From Streptomyces sp. MZ04 (lineage in GTDB: Bacteria > Actinomycetota > Actinomycetes > Streptomycetales > Streptomycetaceae): a stretch of 64,000 bases of DNA. The position numbers were made by a program, and so were the translations under genes. The stretch lies in assembly GCF_004684775.1 (NCBI RefSeq), contig NZ_SRIC01000003.1, forward strand, positions 39,121 through 103,120, written 5' to 3'. Below are positions 58,147 to 64,000 of the stretch, in pieces; position 1 is the first letter of the stretch, and each line of letters begins with the position of its first letter. The notes under the pieces are model-generated. The model saw nothing but the letters and a program-made list of their open reading frames with translations, was not told the origin of the DNA and searched no databases.

Positions 58147-59202
58147 TCAACCGGAGGAGCCGGGATCGGTCGCCGTGCCGCGCGGACGGAACCGGTAGCC
58201 GTACAGACCGCGCGAGCCGCAGGCGATCAGGTCGTGCCCGTCGCCCGTCCAGGCACAGGCGAGCAGCGGGGCCTCCGTACGCATCAGGGTCAGCGCCTCG
58301 CCCGTCGCGCGATCCCAGATGTGCAGCGTCCGCGAGCCGGTCACGACGGCGATGCGGCCGCCGTCCGGCGTGATCGCCAGTGACGTGACCCGGCCGGTGT
58401 GCCCGGTGAGGACAGCAGTGCAGGCGCCCCCGGCGCGGTCCCAGATCCTCGTGGTGCCGTCCTCCCCGCCGGTGGCGAGCCAGGTGCCGTCCGGTGCGAC
58501 GGCGATGGCCGTCACCGGGGCGGTGTGGCCGGTCAGGGTGGTCGCGCGCCGGGTGGCCATGTTCCACAGCTTGACCTTCTTGTCCTCACCGCCGGTCGCG
58601 ACCCAGGACCCGTCGAGCGCCATGGTCGCTACGGTCACGCGGCCGGTGTGGCCGGGGCGGGTGTGTGCCGCCGGGGATTCCTCCGTGGGGTCCCAGAACG
58701 TCACGGCGCCCTCCATGTCGCCCACGACGAACCGGGATCGGTTCGCGGCGATCGCCAGGGTGGTGATGGTGACCCCGAAGCGTGGAAAGATCTGCTGCTC
58801 GAGAGTTCCGGCCAGATCGTAGACGTAGGCATACGAAGCGAGGTCGGCGCGAGTGGGCCGGTGGCTGTCCTGACATTCGGCCAAGTACCTGCAGTCCGGG
58901 GACAGCGCAAGGACGGCGTGAAATCTGTACCTGCTGTTCTGCTCCCAGGAGACGGCATCCCAGCCGGTCACGGACTCGGCGTGCGGGGCCCAGATCCGGA
59001 GATCGTTCGACGGGTGCAGCGTGACAAGCCGGCTGCCGTCCGGTGTGATCGAGGCCGCTCGCGCGGCGGTTCCCTGGCCTGAATCACTGCTGTCCCGCAG
59101 TCCAGTGCGCCACCCGGGCCCGTCGACAGGCGGGGCCTCCGTGTCCCAGATCTTGATCGTCTCGTCGTCGCAGGCGTTGCGCGCCCTCAGGGCGACGGGC
59201 AC
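58147..59202 (-). CDS. WD40 repeat protein, probably an N-terminally truncated remnant
   Basis: The C-terminal ~330 residues form five to six WD40 blades, for example VTVATMALDGSWVATGGEDK, TGHTAPVTAIAVAPDGTWLA and TGHTGRVTSLAITPDGGRIA, with GHT...W(D) repeat ends. The family in Streptomyces usually belongs to large NB-ARC/NACHT-type or AfsR-like proteins. Here upstream of about residue 20 the frame loses homology and no strong start is present; the GTG at 59202 is only the first plausible codon. It is probably the tail of a larger deleted gene. It could serve as a scaffold if translated. Confidence 0.6.
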   Translation of the reverse strand: MPVALRARNACDDETIKIWDTEAPPVDGPGWRTGLRDSSDSGQGTAARAASITPDGSRLVTLHPSNDLRIWAPHAESVTGWDAVSWEQNSRYRFHAVLALSPDCRYLAECQDSHRPTRADLASYAYVYDLAGTLEQQIFPRFGVTITTLAIAANRSRFVVGDMEGAVTFWDPTEESPAAHTRPGHTGRVTVATMALDGSWVATGGEDKKVKLWNMATRRATTLTGHTAPVTAIAVAPDGTWLATGGEDGTTRIWDRAGGACTAVLTGHTGRVTSLAITPDGGRIAVVTGSRTLHIWDRATGEALTLMRTEAPLLACAWTGDGHDLIACGSRGLYGYRFRPRGTATDPGSSG

Positions 59203-59288
59203 GTCGCCCGTATCCCCATGACGCCCACGACACTCCAGGAGTTCCCAACCGCTCGCCCCGGCCGGGCCGTTGGCGCGGGCGGTTCGGT

Positions 59289-60686
59289 TCAGCGGGGCTG
59301 GGTCCCGGCCAGTGCCTCCGGCCGCAGCAGCTCGGTCAGCCGCTCGGCCGGCAACAGGCCCTGCTCCAGAACCAGTTCGGCAACGCCGCGCCCCGAGGCC
59401 AGCGCCTCCTTGGCGATGGTGGTGGCCGCCTCGTAGCCGATGTGCGGGTTGAGCGCGGTCACCAGGCCGATGGAGTTCTCCACCGCCGCGCGCAGCCCCT
59501 CCGTGTTGGCCGTGATCCCGACGACGCACCGCTCGGCGAGCGTCAGGCAGGCGGCGCGCAGGTGCGTGATGCTCTCGGAGAGGGAGTGCAGGATGATCGG
59601 CTCGAAGGCGTTCAGCTGCAGCTGGCCCGCCTCCGCCGCCATGGTGATCGTGACGTCGTTGCCGATCACCTCGAAGGCGACCTGGTTGACGACCTCGGGG
59701 ATCACCGGGTTCACCTTGCCCGGCATGATGCTCGAACCGGCCTGCACCGGCGGCAGGTTGATCTCGTTCAGGCCCGCGCGCGGCCCGGACGAGAGCAGCC
59801 GCAGGTCGTTGCAGCTCTTGGAGAGCTTCACCGCGATCCGCTTCAGCACCCCCGACATCTGCACGAACGCCCCGCAGTCCTGCGTGGCCTCGACCAGGTT
59901 CGCGGCGGTGACCAGTGGAAGGCCGGTGATCTCGGCCAGCTGCCGGCGCGCGGACTCGGCGTATCCGGCGGGTGCGTTGAGCCCCGTCCCGATCGCCGTC
60001 GCGCCCAGGTTGATCTCGTGGATCAGCTCGACGGCCTCGGCGAGCCGGCTGCGGTCCTCGTCCAGCATCACCGCGTACGCCGAGAACTCCTGGCCCAGCG
60101 TCATCGGCACGGCGTCCTGCAGCTGCGTACGCCCCATCTTCAGGACGTCGCGGAACTCGATCGCCTTCGCGGCGAAGGCGTCCTGCAGCACGGCCATGGC
60201 CTGGAGGAGACCGCGTACCGCGAAGACCGTGCCGATCTTGACGGCCGTCGGGTAGACGTCGTTGGTGGACTGCCCGAGGTTGACGTCCTCGTTCGGGTGC
60301 AGGAAGGCGTACTCGCCCTTGGCATGGCCGAGCAGCTCGAGCGCACGGTTGGCGACGACCTCGTTGGCGTTCATGTTGGTCGACGTCCCGGCTCCGCCCT
60401 GGATGACGTCCACGACGAACTGGTCGTGCAGCTTGCCGTCGCGGATCTCCCGGCAGGCCTCGACGATGGCGGCGGCCTTGCGCGGCTCGAGCAGGCCCAG
60501 TTCCTCGTTGGCGCGGGCCGCGGCCTCCTTGACGGCGGCGAGCGCGTCGATCAGATGCGGGTACGCGGAGATCGGCGTACCGGTGATGGGGAAGTTCTCC
60601 TTGGCGCGCAGGGAGTGGACACCCCAGTAGGCCTCGGCGGGGACGTCACGGTGGCCGAGCAGGTCGTGCTCGCTGCGGACGGACAT
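59289..60686 (-). CDS. aspA: Aspartate ammonia-lyase
   Basis: The 465-residue product matches the aspartase/fumarase superfamily: HDLLGHRDVPAEAYWGVHSL, VDVIQGGAGTSTNMNANEVV, the substrate region DVNLGQSTNDVYPTAVKIGT, and the signature GSSIMPGKVNPVIPEVVNQV with the catalytic-loop SSxMPxKxN. Length and motifs fit aspartase (Asp to fumarate and ammonia); fumarase class II would also share the signature, but the asparaginase and permease upstream decide for aspartase. It is the last gene of the operon, 62 bp after the asparaginase stop. Confidence 0.9.
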   Translation of the reverse strand: MSVRSEHDLLGHRDVPAEAYWGVHSLRAKENFPITGTPISAYPHLIDALAAVKEAAARANEELGLLEPRKAAAIVEACREIRDGKLHDQFVVDVIQGGAGTSTNMNANEVVANRALELLGHAKGEYAFLHPNEDVNLGQSTNDVYPTAVKIGTVFAVRGLLQAMAVLQDAFAAKAIEFRDVLKMGRTQLQDAVPMTLGQEFSAYAVMLDEDRSRLAEAVELIHEINLGATAIGTGLNAPAGYAESARRQLAEITGLPLVTAANLVEATQDCGAFVQMSGVLKRIAVKLSKSCNDLRLLSSGPRAGLNEINLPPVQAGSSIMPGKVNPVIPEVVNQVAFEVIGNDVTITMAAEAGQLQLNAFEPIILHSLSESITHLRAACLTLAERCVVGITANTEGLRAAVENSIGLVTALNPHIGYEAATTIAKEALASGRGVAELVLEQGLLPAERLTELLRPEALAGTQPR

Positions 60687-60748
60687 AGCGGTGTGGATCT
60701 TCCTTCTGGAGTGGGTGGGGATGAGTTGGTCCTACAGGGGCGGGGAGC

Positions 60749-61780
60749 TCAGGCCGCCGTAGTCGGCCGGAGCGAGCGCGCGGGCCGGATGCTCCCGACC
60801 ACCGCCCCGCCCCCGAGCAGCGGTGCCCCGGCGAACTCGGCGAGCGCGGCCGGGTCGACACCGCAGCGCGCGAGGGCCGCCGCGGTGACCGGCACGCGCG
60901 CCCGGTCCGCCCCGTCGGCGATCTTCACGGCGACGGCCCGGCCGTCCGGCAACGCCGCGACCTGCACACCTTCGAAACCGTCCTTGGCCAGCAGCCCCGG
61001 CACGGCCCGCATCAGCGCGGCGACGTCGCGGCCGGAACCCGACGCCATCTCGGCGTGTGCGCGCATCGCGTCGGCCACCCGCGCCTCGGGGGTGCCGGGC
61101 GGGGCCGTCGTGATGCGGGCGGCGGCGCGCGCGAGGCCGTGCAGGGAGACGGAGAAGAGCGGCGCGCCGCAGCCGTCGACCGTCACCTGGGCGATGGCCT
61201 GCCCGGTGAGGTCCTCGACGGTCAGGGCGATCGCCTGCTGCAGCGGATGGGCGGGGTCGAGGTAGTCGTCGAGCGACCAGCCGCCGAGCCGCGCCGCGTA
61301 GAGCATCGCGGCGTGCTTGCCCGAGCAGTTCTGCGCGAGCCGCGACGGCAGCCGCCCCGCGCGGATCCAGTCCTCGCGGACGACCGGGTCGAACGGCAGG
61401 TCCGTGACGTTGCGCAGATCCGCCTCGCCGAGCCCGGCGAGCTCCAGGATCCGCCGGGTGCCCGCCAGATGCCGCTCCTCGCCGGAGTGGCTGGCCGCGG
61501 TCAGTGCGAGCAGCTCGCCGTCGAGCGGAAGACCGGCCCGCAGCAGCGCCACGGCCTGCACGGGCTTGAGCGCCGAGCGCGGATAGAAGGCCACCTCGAC
61601 GTCACCGATCTGCAGCTCCACGCGGCCGTCCGCGCCGAGCACGACGACCGAGCCGTGGTGGACACCCTCGACGACACCGCCGCGTACGAGATGGGCGACG
61701 GGCGCGTGCAGCGGTTCCCGGACGGAGGGCGCCTCGGTGAGTGAACGGCCGTACGCGGAAAGTGTGTTGAGGTGGCTCAC
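60749..61780 (-). CDS. L-asparaginase of the ansA/PF06089 type
   Basis: The 343-residue product belongs to the bacterial 'asparaginase II' family: [57 protein letters not shown] and [20 protein letters not shown], then [19 protein letters not shown]. It converts asparagine to aspartate and ammonia. The GTG start overlaps the stop of the permease gene (GTGA), so translation is coupled. With the permease above and aspartase below, it forms a complete asparagine catabolic route. Confidence 0.88.
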   Translation of the reverse strand: MSHLNTLSAYGRSLTEAPSVREPLHAPVAHLVRGGVVEGVHHGSVVVLGADGRVELQIGDVEVAFYPRSALKPVQAVALLRAGLPLDGELLALTAASHSGEERHLAGTRRILELAGLGEADLRNVTDLPFDPVVREDWIRAGRLPSRLAQNCSGKHAAMLYAARLGGWSLDDYLDPAHPLQQAIALTVEDLTGQAIAQVTVDGCGAPLFSVSLHGLARAAARITTAPPGTPEARVADAMRAHAEMASGSGRDVAALMRAVPGLLAKDGFEGVQVAALPDGRAVAVKIADGADRARVPVTAAALARCGVDPAALAEFAGAPLLGGGAVVGSIRPARSLRPTTAA

Positions 61781-63228
61781 GCGTCCGCCCCGGACTTGCG
61801 CACGGCCGCCACCCGGCCCCGCACGCCGTACCATCCCGCCACCAGCACGGCCGCGATCAGCGGCAGGCACAGCACCGTCGTGCGGCTCGCGCCCCCGTCG
61901 GCGTACATCAGGACCAGGACGGACGCCAGGAAGAAGAGGGTGACCAGCTCGGTCCAGGGGGAGCCCGGCAGCCGGTAGTCCGGGCGCTCGAGTTCGCCGT
62001 CCTGGGTCTTCCGCCAGAACTGCAGATGGCAGAGCATGATCATGCCCCAGGTGGCGAGGATGCCGAGGGCCGCGAAGTTGAGGACGATCTCGAACGCGTC
62101 GGCGGGGACCACGAAGTTGAGCCCGACGCCGAGCACACAGATGCCGCTGGTGAGCAGGATGCCGCCGTACGGGACCTGGCTGCGGCTCATGACTCCGGTG
62201 AACCGGGGCGCGGAGCCGGACATCGCCATGGAGCGCAGGATGCGGCCGGTGGAGTACAGGCCGGAGTTCAGCGACGACATGGCCGCGGTCAGCACCACGA
62301 GGTTCATCACGCCGCCGGCGGCCGGGATGCCGATATGGGAGAGCACGGTGACGAAGGGGCTCTCGCCGGAGGTGTACTTGTTCCACGGCAGCAGCATCGA
62401 GAGCAGCAGCACGGAGCCGACGTAGAAGAGACCGACGCGCCACATGATCGAGTTGATGGCCTTCGGCATGATCTTCTCGGGGTTCTCGGTCTCGCCCGCC
62501 GCGACGCCCACCAGCTCCACAGAGGCGTACGCGAAGACGACACCCTGGATGATCAGCAGCATCGGCAGCAGGCCGCTGGGGAAGATGCCGCCGTTGTCGG
62601 TGACCAGGGACGGGCCGGGGGAGTGGCCGTCCACGGGCTGCTGGGTGACAAGCAGGAAGATCCCGATCAGCATGAAGATCACAAGGGCGCTGACCTTGAC
62701 GATCGCGAACCAGAACTCCAGCTCCCCGAAGATCTTCACGGAGATGAGGTTCACGGTGAGGACCACGGCCAGCGCGATCAGGGCGATCACCCACTGCGGG
62801 ATGTCGGAGAACATGCCCCAGTAGTGGGTGTACGTGGCGACCGCGGTGATGTCGGCGATGCCGGTGGTCGCCCAGTTCAGGAAGTACATCCAGCCCGCCG
62901 TGTAGGCGCCCTTCTCGCCGAGGAACTCCCGTGCGTACGACACGAAGGCGCCGGACGACGGCCGGTACAGGACGAGTTCACCGAGGGCGCGGACGACCAG
63001 GAAGGCGAAGAGACCGCAGACGGCGTACGCGATGAACAGCGAGGGACCCGCCTCGGCGAGCCGGCCGCCGGCGCCGAGGAAGAGCCCCGTCCCGATGGCG
63101 CCGCCGATGGCGATCATGTTCACGTGCCGGGACTTCAGGGACTTGCTGTACCCCGCGTCGCCGGCGTCGACATGCGCGCCCGCCTTCCGTATCCGCCCGG
63201 TCTGCTCGTCGAGGGACTGCTCGCTCAC
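61777..63228 (-). CDS. Amino-acid permease of the asparagine/GABA (AnsP/GabP) type
   Basis: The 483-residue product belongs to the AAT family of the APC superfamily: [20 protein letters not shown] at the first helix, [40 protein letters not shown], and [22 protein letters not shown] members carry asparagine, lysine, GABA or aromatic amino acids. The asparaginase immediately after it makes asparagine the likely cargo. The GTG start overlaps the stop of the FadR-type regulator by 4 bp, so the two are coupled. Confidence 0.9.
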   Translation of the reverse strand: MSEQSLDEQTGRIRKAGAHVDAGDAGYSKSLKSRHVNMIAIGGAIGTGLFLGAGGRLAEAGPSLFIAYAVCGLFAFLVVRALGELVLYRPSSGAFVSYAREFLGEKGAYTAGWMYFLNWATTGIADITAVATYTHYWGMFSDIPQWVIALIALAVVLTVNLISVKIFGELEFWFAIVKVSALVIFMLIGIFLLVTQQPVDGHSPGPSLVTDNGGIFPSGLLPMLLIIQGVVFAYASVELVGVAAGETENPEKIMPKAINSIMWRVGLFYVGSVLLLSMLLPWNKYTSGESPFVTVLSHIGIPAAGGVMNLVVLTAAMSSLNSGLYSTGRILRSMAMSGSAPRFTGVMSRSQVPYGGILLTSGICVLGVGLNFVVPADAFEIVLNFAALGILATWGMIMLCHLQFWRKTQDGELERPDYRLPGSPWTELVTLFFLASVLVLMYADGGASRTTVLCLPLIAAVLVAGWYGVRGRVAAVRKSGADA

Positions 63229-63959
63229 GCTGGGGCTCCGCCTTCCGTTGGGACGTCCGTGGGCTCGGGGCGCACGATCGCGGTGAGGGTCGTCTCGACG
63301 CGGTCGAGGTGGTGTGCCATGGCGTCGGTGGCGTCGTGCTCGCTGCCGTCGATCAGGGCCTCGACGATGGCGCGGTGCTCGCGGTTGGACTGCTCGCGGC
63401 GCCCGCCGAGTTCGTTCAGGAACGCCGACTGGCGGGCCAGCGCGTCCCGGATCTCCTCGATCACGCGGCGGAAGACCGGGTTCTGGGCGGCCTGCGCGAC
63501 GGCGAGGTGGAAGAGCGTGTCCATGGCCACCCAGGCGGTGGTGTCGGTCTCGCGCTCCATCCGCTCGAGGAGGTGGGCGAGGTGGTCGAGGTCCTCGGGC
63601 GTCCGGCGCGCCGCGGCGTACCCCGCCACCGGGATCTCGACGTGCCGCCGGACCTCGAGGAGATCGCTGGCCGCGTAGTCGCCGAAGGTGGGGTCCTCGT
63701 CAGGACCGTTGGACACGACGAAGGTGCCCTTGCCGGTGCGGGAGACGGTGAGACCCATCGTCTGCAGGGCCCGCAGGGCCTCCCGCAGCACGGGTCTGCT
63801 GACCTCCAGGCGACGGCAGAGCTCCGCCTCGGAGGGCAGCTTGTCCCCGACGGCGTAGTCGCCGCGCTCAATGGCAGTACGCAGATGACCGAGGACCGCT
63901 TCCATGGCGCTGACGCGCCGCGGCACCGAGCCACCTGTCTGGCTGTCTGACAGGTTCAC
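63225..63959 (-). CDS. FadR-subfamily GntR transcriptional regulator of the asparagine operon
   Basis: The 244-residue product has a GntR winged helix-turn-helix ([20 protein letters not shown], then [20 protein letters not shown] and RTGKGTFV) and an FCD-type all-helical effector domain with typical metal histidines ([20 protein letters not shown], then EHRAIVEAL). It controls the genes it is coupled to: permease, asparaginase and aspartase. The GTG start lacks a ribosome site and follows TTGACA-18-CAGGAT by 7 nt, so it is leaderless. A palindrome in its first codons points to autorepression. Confidence 0.9.
   Translation of the reverse strand: MNLSDSQTGGSVPRRVSAMEAVLGHLRTAIERGDYAVGDKLPSEAELCRRLEVSRPVLREALRALQTMGLTVSRTGKGTFVVSNGPDEDPTFGDYAASDLLEVRRHVEIPVAGYAAARRTPEDLDHLAHLLERMERETDTTAWVAMDTLFHLAVAQAAQNPVFRRVIEEIRDALARQSAFLNELGGRREQSNREHRAIVEALIDGSEHDATDAMAHHLDRVETTLTAIVRPEPTDVPTEGGAPA
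63934..63954. promoter_or_regulatory. Candidate operator of the FadR-type regulator
   Basis: CCTGTC (63934-63939) and GACAGG (63949-63954) are inverted repeats around TGGCTGTCT; the inner CTGTCTGACAG (63943-63953) is also a near-perfect palindrome. The GTC...GAC arms match the core of FadR/GntR sites. It lies inside the first codons of the regulator gene, just after the transcription start, and would block elongation or initiation. Confidence 0.55.
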
Positions 63960-63966
63960 GGAGGTG

Positions 63967-63996
63967 ATCCTGTGGGGGAACGGGAGGGGCTGTCAA
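63967..63996 (-). promoter_or_regulatory. Leaderless promoter of the asparagine operon
   Basis: On the minus strand a perfect -35 TTGACA (63996-63991), an 18-bp spacer and a -10 CAGGAT (63972-63967) end 7 nt before the GTG at 63959. There is no ribosome site between, so the transcript is probably leaderless. Confidence 0.6.
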
Positions 63997-64000
63997 GAGA

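Noticed and set aside
63960..63970. GGAGGTGATCC, identical to the 16S rRNA 3' tail (complement) near the FadR-type start
   Set aside because: Only 11 nt match and no rRNA sequence surrounds it; chance or a promoter-adjacent coincidence.
1..64000. CRISPR array, transposase, integrase or attachment site
   Set aside because: No array of spaced repeats and no IS, integrase or tRNA-flanked att sequence was found; tandem repeats here are contiguous micro-repeats.
1..64000. Biosynthetic gene cluster (PKS, NRPS, terpene, RiPP)
   Set aside because: No ketosynthase, adenylation, cyclase or precursor gene is visible; the carotenoid oxygenase and DHFR-like reductase are isolated.

Overview
The window is a strongly G+C-rich stretch of actinomycete chromosome, almost certainly Streptomyces. 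Evidence for this is the extreme third-position GC, frequent GTG starts and some TTG starts, several leaderless promoters (a -10 hexamer 6-7 nt before the start codon), rare TTA (bldA-type) codons, and typical families such as a DinB/maleylpyruvate-isomerase-type thiol enzyme, an F420-type nitroreductase, PucR and WYL regulators and paired FdhF-type oxidoreductases. It reads as ordinary accessory chromosome. I see no rRNA, tRNA, CRISPR array, transposase, phage module or classical biosynthetic gene cluster.

Layout. 1-6.5 kb: AraC regulator tail; a free-standing alanyl-tRNA-synthetase-like gene preceded by what looks like a complete ribosome-mediated attenuator; a secreted tripeptidyl-aminopeptidase-like hydrolase; a serine hydrolase lacking its YxN segment; a secreted 5'-nucleotidase. 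6.5-15.2 kb: WYL regulator/NIPSNAP pair, F420-type nitroreductase, broken FUSC and Dyp-peroxidase genes, a ClpC-like chaperone operon without a ClpP-docking loop, a membrane permease and a broken FAD oxidoreductase. 15.3-23.1 kb: a leftward formate-dehydrogenase-like operon (two FdhF/YdeP oxidoreductases, MFS carrier, FdhD, LysR). 23.5-38.5 kb: membrane and secreted proteins, including an HdeD-like protein, an M9 collagenase with a TTA codon, an M64 peptidase, a TPR regulator, a carotenoid oxygenase, and an ECF sigma/membrane-protein/secreted-protein cluster sharing one Cys-containing domain.

38.5-49.8 kb: small stand-alone enzymes and regulators (TOPRIM-like, VOC, DinB, YciI, HAD, TerB, DeoR, ArsR-SRPBCC plus reductase, SDR, LysR, TetR, alpha/beta hydrolase), mixed with several gene remnants. 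49.8-55.6 kb: an efflux MFS facing a truncated MarR gene, then an amino-acid permease, a diaminopimelate/amino-acid decarboxylase and a PucR regulator. 55.7-64 kb: cupin, MscS channel, glutaminase, WD40 remnant, and a leftward operon FadR-type regulator > asparagine-type permease > asparaginase > aspartase. That operon would take up asparagine and convert it through aspartate to fumarate and ammonia.

Two themes stand out. First, regulation can be read directly from the DNA at several places: the attenuator before the AlaRS-like gene, leaderless promoters with palindromes at the ArsR and FadR-type genes, and a MarR-type palindrome before the efflux gene. Second, gene remnants are unusually dense. 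About nine loci carry internal or junction deletions, often removing the 5' halves of two divergent genes. Tandem micro-repeats (8, 9, 14, 18 and 24 bp units) are also common, some of them inside coding regions.
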